Positions 33,660 through 43,426 are shown, counted from the stretch's first letter. The stretch: 64,000 nt of DNA from Nemertoderma westbladi (GCA_032718475.1 JAUCBJ010008910.1:1-64000), one strand, 5' to 3'. The notes: generated by a model not told the origin, from the letters alone. Numbers and translations are program-made.

Positions 33660-34016
33660 ATCTGCTCTTGTCCTCCCCAATTTTAATTTTTATCTAGCTG
33701 TATTCTAGAATTCGCATTCACTGGAGAATCATTTTTCTTAAATTTAAATCCAACTAAATGGATTTGTCTAATAATTTTTGAAAAATTGTCTCACTTGTGG
33801 GTTCCAAGTGGAATTCCATTCCTACTGTACACACAATCCCGCTCCTTTGTGATACATAAGGGTACTACCCTCCATGTTCATATATAAAGATAATGGAATT
33901 CCACCGCTGTCTCTATCTACAGTGAAGAGGAATACAAATGCACATACAGTAATACAAAATACTAAATTACTAAAATATGGTAAGTCTATGTGGTGGCCAT
34001 CGAGGGTCCCACGTCT
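33327..34016 (-). other. non-coding stretch between integrase and extra ORF of BEL-1
   Basis: No ORF recognised. It contains one palindrome copy (33640-33659) in an AT-rich background. It could hold a splice acceptor for a subgenomic message of the downstream ORF, but I cannot place one. Confidence 0.4.
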
Positions 34017-35339
34017 CTATTTACTAAGGTTGGGTGGAGATTTGTAGTCTTCTGTCTCGTTTCTAGTCTCCTCAAGGAGCACGAGACGTTGTACACGCCT
34101 ATCTACGGTACGTCCGTCAATAGTCCGTACAGTAACTGTCCTTACTACACCAGATGTAGGGTGCGTGGTCAAAATGACTCCCGTCAGCCAAAACCATCTT
34201 TTCAGATTGGCTTCAGCCAATAAAACATGGTCACCTCGTCTCAAACATCGGGTATTAAGATACCAAGAGGTTCTGGTCGAAATAAAGGGCAAATAATGCT
34301 TCTGCCATATTTCCCAGAATTTGTTGGCTATCAGCTGAGTGATTTTCCAAGCTTTGTTGCCGTATCCGTCGCTATCGACAGGTACCGAAGTGGGCAACAA
34401 TGTCGTCGGCGCCTGCATTAGCAGGTGCGCTGGTGTCAAGGCAAACTGTGCGTCGTTATTGTCTGGGATCAAAGCGATCGGTCTAGTGTTCAAAACCGCT
34501 TCGATTTCTATTAACAACGTCGTCAGTTGGTCGTCTGTTAGTATGTGTTGCGTCGGTATTACTTTTGCCATAGCCGTCTTGATTGAGCCAATCAGCCTTT
34601 CCCAAACGCCGCCTCTCCACGGACTGTCAGGAGTGTTAAAGTTCCAAACAATACGGTGAGGACGTAGTTCCTCGGAAATCTGGTCTTGGTCCAACTTCCT
34701 TAAAGCTCTGGTTATTTCATTCCGTGCACCCACAAAATTAGTCCCTTGGTCGCAATAAATGGATTTGACCAATCCACGTCTAGCGATAAATCGCCGTAAG
34801 GCTAGGATAAAGGCGTTGGCGGTCAAGTCTGTCACACGCTCAATATGGACAGCTCTGCTGGCCATGCAAGTGAAGATCAATCCCCAACGTTTTACCTGTA
34901 CCCTTCCGTGTTTCGCGATTATGGGTCCAAAACAGTCTATCCCTGTCTCAGTGAAAGGGGGTCTAAAAGCCTGTAATCTTGCTAGTGGTAGTTCACTCAT
35001 TTCTTGGTGTCCTATCCTCGCGTGCACCTTCTTACAAATTATACAGTTCCGTGTTACCGAACTCAGTGCCTTGCTAGGCCTAATCAGTACAAACCTCGAT
35101 CGTAAGTGTGATAGGCAGTGATGTCTACCCACGTGTTTGAGTCGTACATGTGCGTCCAGTATCATAGCGCGCTGTAACTCATGGTGTTGCGGTATGATGA
35201 TAGGATACCTAAAGTCAAGTGCAAAGTCAATGTTCTGGAGTCTGGACTTGTGACAAAGTAAGCCCCTGTAAATAATCGGACTCCAACTCAAAATCGGTGA
35301 AGACTTGATCTGTTTACCCTGATTGATCGCTGTGAACTC
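34017..35339 (-). pseudogene. BEL-1 integrase with C-terminal DUF5641-like domain
   Basis: The open part (34017-35291) encodes 424 residues. The zinc-binding HHCC motif is H48, H53, C83, C86. The DDE core is D119 (GIDCFGPI), D181 (YCDQGTNFVG) and E231 (WRGGVWERLIGSIK), all present. The C-terminus (RRGDHVLLAEANLKRWFWLTG..RTVTVRT) is the BEL/Pao end domain. The frame is continuous with the upstream polyprotein; the only break is a TGA at 35340-35342 just before the domain. Integrase would insert the cDNA with the 5-bp duplication seen. The domain itself is undamaged. Confidence 0.92.
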
Positions 35340-35933
35340 TCATGCGAAATATTGCAATTGATAATGTTTTATAATATCAACTTCACAAAGACCAACTTCC
35401 TCTAAGGTAAGTCTTCTAGGAAAGTCGCGTTTGCCTCTGGCATATTGTCTCAAACGTTTGAGCCATGCTAACTTGCGGCACGTGTCAGTCCATGATCTAG
35501 TTAGGTTTACTATCCTGTCAACGTAAGTGTTAGTGGCGTCATCAGGTGAGGTATAGTCGTAATGTGGATACTTGTTTGGACTTGGTAGGCCCGCAGGCCT
35601 TCCGGTAGGTGTCTCCCTTTGTACAATAGGTTTGTCTGAGTCCTCAAGTATGTCAATCTCCACGGTCTTACCTCTACCGTCCGCACCTAGTGAATTGACT
35701 GGCAGTAATGGTTTCAACTCTACAGTGCTAGTGTGTTCCTGTGAGCTTGTAAGCTTCCTAACCTTAGTCACACGCTTACCTGTAGGTGGTAAGTCAAGTA
35801 TTTTCTTTGAGTGGAGTTTGATCGCTGTGGCCACACCTTCGTCATCCAAAGAAGTCAAATTCGGAAAGTTGTTAATACCTAATGGGTGTGTACTAGTCCG
35901 CTCCAATGAATTCATTGCATCCTTGCAGTACAC
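35340..35933 (-). pseudogene. BEL-1 pol linker between RNase H and integrase
   Basis: Same frame as integrase. It contains LTRSWTDTCRKLAWLKRLRQYARGKR and FPRRLTLEEV, the helical segment that precedes integrase in BEL/Pao polyproteins. Its upstream half is low-complexity and includes a palindrome-encoded GRPAGLP (35584-35603). It ends at the TGA 35340-35342. Confidence 0.8.
35584..35603. repeat. BEL-1 palindrome, copy 4 (coding, compensated stem)
   Basis: ggtaggcccgcaggccttcc. Compared with the consensus the innermost T-A pair has become C-G on both sides, so the stem AGGCC/GGCCT is kept. On the coding strand it reads GRPAGLP in frame. Confidence 0.9.
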
Positions 35934-35937
35934 GTCG

Positions 35938-36345
35938 TCTAGTAGACAGTCTGGTGAAACGTCCGGTGAACAGTCTGGTGAGACGTCTAGTGAGACATAG
36001 CGCGGAACATCCGGCGAAATGTCCTGTCATCGGTCCCAAAGAAAGTCAGGCGTAGCTTCTGTCAGAAAGTCTGGTCTAAAGTCTGGTGGACAGTCTGTCG
36101 AGATGTCTGGTGGAAAGTCTGAAGAAATGTCCGGTAGACAATCCGTCGAGAGTTCCATAAAACAATCTGGCGAATAATCCGGAGAACAATCTGGTGTCGC
36201 TTATGGTGAATAATGTGGCAAGTCATCTGGTGAACAATCCGGCGAAATGTCTGGTAAAATCTCCCGCGGAACATCCGGTGAAAGATTCATATGAGCGTCT
36301 GGTCGAGATTCTGGTGAGAAGTCTGGCGTAATGTCAGGTCTAGCG
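35938..36345 (-). repeat. 12-bp repeat array encoding x-S-P-D tetrapeptides in BEL-1 pol
   Basis: On the coding strand the frame reads DVSPDCSPDVSPD, DISPDCSPDD, PDISTDCPPDF and similar, over about 130 residues. The 12-bp unit is visible on the plus strand as gtctggtgaaca and variants. The array lies between RNase H and integrase in the main pol frame. Two in-frame stops fall in it (TAA 36201-36203, TGA 36027-36029). It is probably a disordered acidic linker that expanded by slippage. Confidence 0.85.
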
Positions 36346-36746
36346 TCCAGGTCATCAGATTTCGTCCGTCCTTGTTTCCTCTTGACCTTGGCGTTGCCTT
36401 TCGCTTTAGATTTGACAACTGTGTCGATTTTTATCTCGGCACCCTCTGGTATGGTATTGGTTGTCGCGTCGAATAACAGTGGCCATTCGTCTGATGGTCG
36501 CTGTAGGAAATCGGGTCCTCTAAACCAAAAGGATTTATTGTCCGGTTTACAAAAATCGATTGGTAGCATCCCCCATGACACAATGTCAGCTGGGTTCAGC
36601 TTCCCTGGACAGTGACACCAATCTTGTTTGAGCGACCGGTCCAATATTTCAGCCCGTCTGTTGGCTACGAAAGTCTTGAACTTGAATGTTTCATTGTTTA
36701 TGTACCAAAGTACCAACATCGCATCCGTCCAATATGTGACCTTCAA
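36201..36746 (-). pseudogene. BEL-1 RNase H, C-terminal part
   Basis: Opens with VTYWTDAMLVLWYINNETF, the RNase H active-site Asp region typical of BEL/Pao, then CHCPGKLNPADIVSWG. Continuous in frame with the RT piece upstream, separated only by TAA 36804-36806 (reading GEL-stop-AGTIST). It then runs into the SPD-repeat array. Confidence 0.85.
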
Positions 36747-36803
36747 GTTAGCCTCCAGCTCGCGTTGAACTAAACTGACAATATCGGTGGATATCGTCCC
36801 GGC

Positions 36804-37694
36804 TTACAGCTCTCCACAAGGTACAGTCATATACTTCAACGGCATTGTTCTAGCCCTTGAAGTAACGAGAGACACTTCATAGCTGTCCCATGTCACTTGT
36901 CGTCTAAGGTACAAATTAACTCCCAGTCCATCCTTACTAGCATCACTGAAGCTGTGAAGCTCTAAATCGGCAGGAAAGGTGGTCTGCAAAGGAAAGTATA
37001 CCCTTGGTATGGTATAGTCTTGTAGGAACGTCAGTTGGGCTTCCCAGTCCCTCCATTGCTCAGCTAACTTTTCTGGGATGGGATCGTCCCATTCCAGTCC
37101 GGCTTGCCAAATGCTGCGGAGTATGATCCTAGCATGTAGGATCACTGGACTAATGAAACACAATGGGTCATACAATTGACTCATGGTCGATAAGCAAGTC
37201 CTCTTAGTGAGAGGTCTAGTCTGGTCGATGGACCTTACACGTACCCTAAAATTGTCGGTGTTTGGGTCCCAACTAAGTCCTAATACTTTGGTTGTAGGTA
37301 GAGGTTCTAGGTCTAAGTCTAAATCACCTCCACTGCGATCCATCGGGTCAAATGAGTTCACTAGTTTGGGTTCGTTGGAAGCGAACTTCGTAAGGCGGAA
37401 TCCGCCCTCAGCGAGACAATCTTGGAGTTGGTGTGCTACAGTCGTAGCGCGCTCCAGAGTGTCACAACTCTTGACGCCGTCATCCACGTAGAAATCTCGT
37501 TCCACTGTCCGAGCTACTTCTGGGTCAAATTGGTCTTGTCTGTCTAGTGCTGTCTGCTTTAAGGCGTACATGGTGCAGTTGGGGCTGTCCCTGGCTCCGA
37601 AAACTCTTACCTGCATTTGATAAGTTTCTGGCGGAATTTCTAAATTTCTGTCCGGATACCAAAGAAACCTCAAGCTGTCCCTGTCCCGCTCCAA
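36804..37694 (-). pseudogene. BEL-1 reverse transcriptase (palm, YVDD) and start of RNase H
   Basis: 297 codons with RFLWYPDRNLEIPPETYQMQV, FGARDSPNC and the catalytic box FYVDDGVKS, then GLSWDPNTDNFRVRV and SDASKDGLGVNLYL (RNase H start). These are hallmark BEL/Pao RT motifs. It is separated from the N-terminal RT by a frameshift caused by the 11-bp duplication at 37701-37722, and ends at an in-frame TAA. Confidence 0.92.
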
Positions 37695-37700
37695 AGCCTT

Positions 37701-37722
37701 AACCTGGTGAAAACCTGGTGAA
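37701..37722. repeat. 11-bp tandem duplication that breaks BEL-1 RT
   Basis: aacctggtgaa occurs twice in a row. Eleven extra bases shift the frame between MFHQV and RFLWY, so this one event disables the polymerase. Confidence 0.85.
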
Positions 37723-38345
37723 ACATGGCCTCTACGTCACAGGTGAAGGCCACTTTGTGTTGTCTAAAACGCATTAGGACTCCCATGAGGTAATTATTCA
37801 TATTCGGCCTGACCATCAGTTCGCTGTTCATAGACATCCCTTGGTAAAGCGCGGTGCAGTCGTTGACTATACGCACCTTGCCAGGTTTGTCCGGGTGTCG
37901 AACAAAATGATGTGGCAGGTAATACGTCTGATCTGTGGTTACCTCGGGATTTAACATCCTAATGGCGTATCCCTTTTGGAGATACGCCTGAAGTTGCGCA
38001 TTGTATTGCATATGGGCCGTCTCATTACGCAACAATCGCTGCCTTATTGATTTGAGTCGCCTCAAAGCAAGCGGGTAGTTGTTAACGAGCTTAGGTTGTC
38101 CATTGCGCCAGAACATGCCAACTTCATAGTGGCCATTCGCGGTCTGGCGAATGGTATCTTTCATAATATTTAATGACCGTTTTTCCTGTTCTGACATAGC
38201 GGTCTCGTAACTACCGGGTTCTGCTGAGTCCTGTTCTAACCATTTAATGGTCCATTCAGTCAGCAGTCGGTCAAGAGCTGCTTGCACTGCGCCATGGTCC
38301 TCATCCACGTCTTCGTCCGCTGTGGTGGCTAGTGTCAATGTGTCT

Positions 38346-38521
38346 GGTAGGCTCGCAAGCCTTCCGGTGTCACTAGTTGGCGTCGAATCGTCGTGTGGTG
38401 GTTTGACAACCTTCTGATCTGTCGGGAGGCTCGCAAGCCTTCCTAGATCAATGACCGGTGTCGAAGCCTGGTGGGTGGGGTCAATCACCTTCGGATTTTT
38501 CGGTAGGCTCGCAAGCCTTCC
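38346..38521. repeat. BEL-1 palindrome, copies 5-7 (coding, GRLASLP)
   Basis: Copies at 38346-38365, 38424-38443 and 38502-38521, exactly 78 bp apart. Copies 5 and 7 are exact; copy 6 begins ggg. The coding strand reads GRLASLP in all three, within a 26-residue repeat (GRLASLPKNPKVIDPTHQAS and relatives). Because the element is nearly palindromic, the opposite strand also encodes GRLASLP. Confidence 0.93.
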
Positions 38522-39026
38522 AAAACCCTCGTTCATAAAGTCATCCACAGCAACAACCCTTTGGTCTTTAGTAGTCAATACAACCTGGTTTACTGCAAGT
38601 AGTTGTAAGTCAGAGGTCCGTGTGGTCATGTCCAGATCAGTTACGTCAGTATCAGTTACGTCTGCGTTAGCGACGCAAGTCTGTCGTAGTGCAGTCTGTA
38701 CAATTGGACCACAGGAGTGTGAAGGATAATTATCTATCGTGGTAGTCAATAAACTACACGTACTCAAAACGTCGTCCTCCTGGTCACTTACCTCTAGTGA
38801 ACGCACTGGTGCTCTAGTATACCAACCTATGGGAGTTCTACATGCAAAGGGGTTGCCCGCTGTAATAACAGATGGGCGTGTCTCCCATACCTGATGTAAG
38901 TTAAACTGGTCTGTCCCAATCAACATCGCGATTGAGTGATAATTAACAGGACATTCCGGTATTCCAAGGTGTCAGAAATACTTACAATCTTCCGGTGATT
39001 GCTCTGGTACAGGGCCGAGCAAGTTA

Positions 39027-39314
39027 CTAAAGTCCTTCGTAGCTGCAAAGGTCAAATTTCTTACCGGAAGTAATGAGCGCTCCTCCTTGCTGTGTTCCGC
39101 TTTGGAAAGTGTCTAAGGTTAGTTTTACTCTCGTCACAGGAATCACTCTCTTACCATGCATGCTGCTTACAGTATACTGAGCAGTCTTACCTTCACTCAT
39201 GTCCGTAACCACATCAGCTACTTGTTCGTCGACGTAACTATGCGATGACGCAGAGTCTAAGATAGTGCATATACGCTTACTCCCTCGGGTTCCAGTAATC
39301 TTTATAGGAATCAC
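39027..39314 (-). pseudogene. BEL-1 aspartic protease fragment
   Basis: Contains IPIKITGTRGSKRICTILDS with ASSHSYVDEQVADVV, the BEL/Pao (DUF1758-type) retropepsin with the D-S-A-S active-site variant. Both sides are broken: upstream by the gypsy insertion at 39359 and downstream by stops and a frameshift before 38926. Confidence 0.85.
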
Positions 39315-39358
39315 GCTAAACCCTTTTAATTGGTTCTACGTGAGGAGTGTTACCGATG

Positions 39359-39477
39359 TATAAGAACTGAATAGCGTTTTTCTGTAAGCTCTATTATTCT
39401 CTCTTTCTACCTTATACATACAGATACAATGTCATCGTTCAAACTTCCCTCCACCATATATCTAGTATATTAGTATA
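39359..39477 (-). repeat. gypsy-like 3' LTR (119 bp)
   Basis: Very short LTR, identical to 43533-43651 except one base (a/c in ctacctt-a/c-tacatac). The ends are tataag..agtata. Confidence 0.93.
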
Positions 39478-39519
39478 TCCCCCCCCCAGTTCTATAGAAC
39501 TCAATAACCATAATCTTAT

Positions 39520-42189
39520 TTACATATATTGCAATCTATCAGGCGGCCTAGACTGTCGGCCTCCCCTCGTAATATAGTATTGGTTCCCCGAGTTAGATTG
39601 ACTGTCACCGTAGTCTATTGTTTCGTCATTTTCACTGTTTACTATTTGTTCGTTATCTTCAACATTATCGTCATTCTCCTCTGATTCACTATCACTTTCA
39701 CTAATATTTTGATCATCAGAGCTAGCTCGTTTCTCAATATCATGACCTATAGTTGCTGGAGTTTTATATTTTGCTGGTCTGATATGTTGCAAATGTCTTC
39801 GAAATCCATTCACTACGATTGAACGTTGATCTATAACCTCTTCAACTCTGAAAGGTCCATTCCATTCCTGGGTACAACGAATGTGCTGTTGCGGTTTTAC
39901 ATATACCATGTCTCCCACACAATATCGTGGATTCACTGGAGGACCATGATCTACTCTTTCGTATTTACTTACTCCTGGCAGTTTGATTACTCGTTCTTCC
40001 ATTAGTTTCTCTAGCGGCGATTGGTTCCCTCTTATTTTTGTTCTGTTGTGCCAGAACGTTACTTTTACTGGATCTTTGCCTGAACGGGCTGCCCATGTCT
40101 TGATAGTGCGATGAACCCTCTCGACGGGATTCCCTTGAGGTCTATGAGCACAAGCTGCTATATGAATAACTTCCCAACTATTTAGAAACTCATTAAACTT
40201 CTCGCTCCTGAAAGCCGGACCATTATCAGTTATCACTTCCTCAGATGGGCCCCACTCTATAAATATCTGTTGCAGTTCTCTAATGACTACTTCACTGGTT
40301 TCTCTGTAAATCTGTCGCCATATTGTAAATGATGATGCACAGTCCTCAATGGTAAAATATGTTTTTCCCTCATTTTTAGTAATGTCCAATGACAGTCGTT
40401 GCCAAGCTTTATTGACTTTACAGCTACCCCCTTCTACCTTAATAGGCATTGGATCAATTCTATTACATTTATCACACGTTTTGCATATATCAATTATTAC
40501 TGCTTTGTTAAATGATTTCCCTTGTAACTCTCTGTCCCTTTGACACAAACTTTCAGTTCTTTCTGCTCCAGTATGCGCTATTTCATGTAGTTTCTGTATT
40601 CTTCGGCCAACAGCATCTCTTCCACACCTATTTTTATCTTCTGGTGTACAGCCAGTTTTTCCAATAGCCACTATCTCTACTTTTGGTTTCATTATCCATG
40701 GCTTTGGCACTCTGGTTAAGCAGTCCGCTAAATTTTTACTTGATGGTATCAGTTTTATAGAAACGTTCAACTTATATTCATTTATAATTTTCTTAATTAT
40801 ATCTAGGCGTCTTAGAATCAACATCCTGGATAGACCATGTGTTCTGATTCGATGTTCATCGTTTATTGGGGCATTGACCCAACCATATACAGTTGATGAA
40901 TCTGTCCATATAGTTATATTTTTTAATTCCCACGCCATGGCCATGTTTAATCCTTCAACTACAGACATGAGTTCAGCTGCATTTATATGCTCATTATCCA
41001 TGTTCTTCCTCAGCCAGGTTCCGTCTTCTGCTACAATCCCATTAATACGAATCAATGCTCCCAATGCGATGTTGCTGGCATCACACCATACTTCGCCAAC
41101 ATCTATATTTGATATCGGCCAATGTCCATGAGCTGGGTCATGTTTGTTCACTCTCACAACTGTTTCCAGCAATTTCTCTCTTACATCATCATCTACTGCA
41201 CTGTCCATTAATGTTTTGGACGCCTGTCTTTGTAGCCAGGAACATGCTACTCTCAGCCATCCCCCAATCAAGTAATTTCCACGTAATTTGCCTATGATTG
41301 CCAACAATCTACGATGACTTATTGATTTCTCAATTTCCTCTGGTTGAGGCAATTCTGAATCTCGTCGCCATTTGCCATCTTTTACAGAAATACCGAGTAC
41401 CCTTGCTCCATTCTTTATTTCAACTGGATCCTTACTTCCGAGTCCATACCTTTTCAAATGATTTACAACTTCTATCGCTTCTACCTTACTCACATCTACA
41501 TAAATGTCATCACGAAAATTATCTGCTGCATCTTTTATCTTCTTGTCCTGTTCTAGAACTTTCTCTACTATTGAATCTAGTATCTTCGGGGCTGGGGCTA
41601 AACCATAACCTAATCTCGTCATTTCATAGAGTTTGCCTTTAAATTTTACAACTTGGTATGGGTGTAATTTCTGATTGACATGAACCTGCATGTATGCATT
41701 TTTTAGGTCTATAACGGCCGTTTGATTTCCCTTTCTCATCCATTTTCTCAGTTTCTCATTGCTCACTGCAGCGCCGGTACCAGGTTGGTTTTTTAAATGT
41801 TTATTCAGTTCCCTGAAGTCCATAATGGGTCTTACTCTGTCTTTACGGGGTTCGTTTTTGTGCATAAGTGGTATCAGCGCCTTGGGAATGTAATTAATCT
41901 CCTTTAACCAGCCGTTATTTATCCACCCTTCAACTGCTTGTTCATATTTATCTTGTAATTTCTCAGGAATTTTATACTCTGCCACGGTATTATTTAATCT
42001 GTCCGGGGGAATGTCGTCTTTAAATTTATATTCTATCTCCCAATTGTTCCCATTAAATTCTGCGTTGAAATCGTTTTTCTCAATAATTAACAGAGACTGT
42101 GGTTTCTGTTCTACTGTTCCGATCGCTGAAATTGGATATGCAGCACAACCGAATGTAATTGTCACCCGTGTGCTTTGATAAAATCCCAC
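39520..42189 (-). CDS. Pol of the gypsy-like element: RT, RNase H, integrase
   Basis: About 889 residues, made by -1 frameshift from pro (it has no ATG of its own at the start). RT: MDFRELNKHLKNQPG at about 123, catalytic D161 in IDLKNAYMQV, LGYGLAPAPK where most gypsy elements have FGL-NAP, and FRDD (225-228) in place of YxDD. RNase H: D370 (WCDAS), E406, D430 (WTDSS). Integrase: zinc motif H535, H539, C572, C575; core D602, D655 (ITDNGPAF), E690 (NPVERVHR). The C-terminus has EWNGPFRVEEV, a GPY/F-type module. No chromodomain and no env. An acidic tail ends at 39520. Together these would copy and integrate the element. All catalytic residues are present, so it may be functional. Confidence 0.92.
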   Translation of the reverse strand: MGFYQSTRVTITFGCAAYPISAIGTVEQKPQSLLIIEKNDFNAEFNGNNWEIEYKFKDDIPPDRLNNTVAEYKIPEKLQDKYEQAVEGWINNGWLKEINYIPKALIPLMHKNEPRKDRVRPIMDFRELNKHLKNQPGTGAAVSNEKLRKWMRKGNQTAVIDLKNAYMQVHVNQKLHPYQVVKFKGKLYEMTRLGYGLAPAPKILDSIVEKVLEQDKKIKDAADNFRDDIYVDVSKVEAIEVVNHLKRYGLGSKDPVEIKNGARVLGISVKDGKWRRDSELPQPEEIEKSISHRRLLAIIGKLRGNYLIGGWLRVACSWLQRQASKTLMDSAVDDDVREKLLETVVRVNKHDPAHGHWPISNIDVGEVWCDASNIALGALIRINGIVAEDGTWLRKNMDNEHINAAELMSVVEGLNMAMAWELKNITIWTDSSTVYGWVNAPINDEHRIRTHGLSRMLILRRLDIIKKIINEYKLNVSIKLIPSSKNLADCLTRVPKPWIMKPKVEIVAIGKTGCTPEDKNRCGRDAVGRRIQKLHEIAHTGAERTESLCQRDRELQGKSFNKAVIIDICKTCDKCNRIDPMPIKVEGGSCKVNKAWQRLSLDITKNEGKTYFTIEDCASSFTIWRQIYRETSEVVIRELQQIFIEWGPSEEVITDNGPAFRSEKFNEFLNSWEVIHIAACAHRPQGNPVERVHRTIKTWAARSGKDPVKVTFWHNRTKIRGNQSPLEKLMEERVIKLPGVSKYERVDHGPPVNPRYCVGDMVYVKPQQHIRCTQEWNGPFRVEEVIDQRSIVVNGFRRHLQHIRPAKYKTPATIGHDIEKRASSDDQNISESDSESEENDDNVEDNEQIVNSENDETIDYGDSQSNSGNQYYITRGGRQSRPPDRLQYM

Positions 42190-42532
42190 CCGATTACAAC
42201 ATCCAAATTACCAACAATATAATCAACAATGAGAAATGACCATTCAATTTCATTTAATCCATCAATTTTCACAGCAGTAATCATTTCACATTTTAATTTC
42301 TGGGTAACAGTTCCATCTAACATAGCTATCCTATTATTTGAGTCACATTCTCTAATATATCCAATAAGTCCAGAACTAAACTTTCGAGTCATTACTCCTC
42401 GGCTACATCCCGTATCTACCAACGCGGTGGCCTTCTTGCCTCCATATATTGATTGTATGACTGGGGCCGGCGCCTTCCCTGTATCTCCGGGGAAACGACC
42501 ACTGGCGCATGTTCCGCCATCTCCCCTCGCAC
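42162..42532 (-). CDS. protease of the gypsy-like element (between two -1 frameshift sites)
   Basis: Read in the -1 frame of gag. Without an ATG, the frame opens after a TAG/TAA pair at about 42550 and passes through ALVDTGCSRGVM, the retropepsin active site D-T-G, to IVGNLDVVIGWDFIKAHG and the TGA at 42162. Length and position fit an aspartic protease that cleaves the polyprotein. It overlaps gag at its start and pol at its end, so it should be made only as a Gag-Pro fusion through the slippery site at 42533-42539. Confidence 0.85.
42180..42186 (-). promoter_or_regulatory. candidate pro-pol -1 frameshift site G GAT TTT
   Basis: In the protease frame the codons are tGG GAT TTT ATC. A -1 slip moves GAT to GGA and TTT to TTT and enters the pol frame, which opens just upstream (after a TAA) and stays open for 889 codons. 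The heptamer is of the same type as the pro-pol site of mouse mammary tumour virus (G GAU UUA). It is the only plausible heptamer in the short overlap. A downstream pseudoknot was not checked. Confidence 0.6.
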
Positions 42533-43426
42533 GTTTCCCTCCATATTACTACCATATTCCCGAACTCCTGTCGCCGTCGGACAATTTCCCGTAACTTCAG
42601 TACACTCCCTTACAATGTGGCCCTGTTTTCCACATCGATAGCAGCTCACCTGATATCTACTAAACACTTGCTGAGCGCCACCGCCACCATTTCTGTAGTA
42701 ACACTCCCTGGCAAAATGGCCGCTCCTCCCGCAATGAAAGCAATTATTGGATCCCCTACCGGTATCTCCACCATATCCACCTCGTCCACCTCCATATGGT
42801 CGTCCACCTCGTTGACTCCGCCCCCATTGGCCACGACCTGGGTATCCATTGTTGTAGTCTATCTCTGCGCTATAACCATGCCCTGCTGCACCGACTATAT
42901 CAGCTGTACTGTGTTCTTTTTCGGACAACAACCGACGTGCTTGTACGAGTAGTTTTTCGAGGTCCATTTCTCCGGCCAGAGCTTTAACTTCCGTTGAAAT
43001 ATCATCCGGTATACCGCTTACCATCTGAGCTGAAACCATCTTTCTAGACACTGCATTCTCAACTAAGTTCCCTGTCACCAATCCGATTAATCTTTTCAAG
43101 TCCGCTACGAATGCATCTACCGATTCTCCCGGTTTCAATTCTCTATTCTTAAACTGCTCATAAGCAGTATACTCATTCACAGCAAAAGCCGCTATCAATA
43201 CATTTTGTATTCTGTCACATCTAAACTTATCCGCCTCAGATAACTGACTAACGACGGCATACGCAGCACCATCCAAGGATAACCTGAGATACGTTGCCCT
43301 TGATTCCTCCTTGACAACGCCTTCTGTTTTCAGCACATCGAACGTGTCATTATATATCATTAACCATGTCAGTGGGTCCCCACTACCGTTATACTTTTTT
43401 ACATAGTCGCTCAACTTCGGAGCCAT
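42416..43426 (-). CDS. Gag of the gypsy-like element
   Basis: 336 residues from the ATG at 43424-43426 (MAPKLSDYVKKY). Capsid-like helical region 1-175 (GDPLTWLMIYNDTFD; QFKNRELKPGESVDAFVADL, resembling the retrotransposon gag domain). An RGG-rich stretch follows (GRGQWGRSQRGGRPYGGGRG), then two CCHC zinc knuckles (C229-C232-H237-C242 and C262-C265-H270-C275). It would form the particle and bind RNA. It overlaps the protease frame from about 42539 to its stop at 42416. Confidence 0.92.
   Translation of the reverse strand: MAPKLSDYVKKYNGSGDPLTWLMIYNDTFDVLKTEGVVKEESRATYLRLSLDGAAYAVVSQLSEADKFRCDRIQNVLIAAFAVNEYTAYEQFKNRELKPGESVDAFVADLKRLIGLVTGNLVENAVSRKMVSAQMVSGIPDDISTEVKALAGEMDLEKLLVQARRLLSEKEHSTADIVGAAGHGYSAEIDYNNGYPGRGQWGRSQRGGRPYGGGRGGYGGDTGRGSNNCFHCGRSGHFARECYYRNGGGGAQQVFSRYQVSCYRCGKQGHIVRECTEVTGNCPTATGVREYGSNMEGNVRGEMAEHAPVVVSPEIQGRRRPQSYNQYMEARRPPRW
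42533..42539 (-). promoter_or_regulatory. candidate gag-pro -1 frameshift site G GGA AAC
   Basis: In the gag frame the codons are GAG GGA AAC GTG, giving the canonical X XXY YYZ heptamer GGGAAAC. From here the -1 frame is open through the protease active site. The same heptamer serves gag-pro frameshifting in simian D-type retroviruses. A second heptamer, GGGAAAT at 42584-42590, is in the same gag frame but its -1 frame stops, so it cannot be used. Confidence 0.7.

Larger units (their letters stand above)
37670..38926 (-). pseudogene. BEL-1 protease end, linker, and N-terminal reverse transcriptase
   Basis: Starts with MLIGTDQFNLHQVWETRPS and PIGWYTRAP, the region after the BEL protease. A linker holds three in-frame GRLASLP blocks spaced 26 residues apart. 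The RT fingers/palm follow (QPKLVNNYPLALRRLKSIRQR; LPHHFVRHPDKPGKVRIVNDC; FTCDVEAMFHQV with a catalytic Asp). After MFHQV the frame is lost at the 11-bp duplication. Frame also changes between this piece and the protease piece at 39027. Confidence 0.9.

Noticed and set aside
40874-41642. Plus-strand open frames opposite the gypsy pol
   Set aside because: Antisense shadows of a well-supported pol frame with all catalytic motifs.
42584-42590. GGGAAAT heptamer in the gag frame as gag-pro frameshift site
   Set aside because: The -1 frame from this point meets a TAG after eleven codons, before the protease. The heptamer at 42533-42539 is the usable one.
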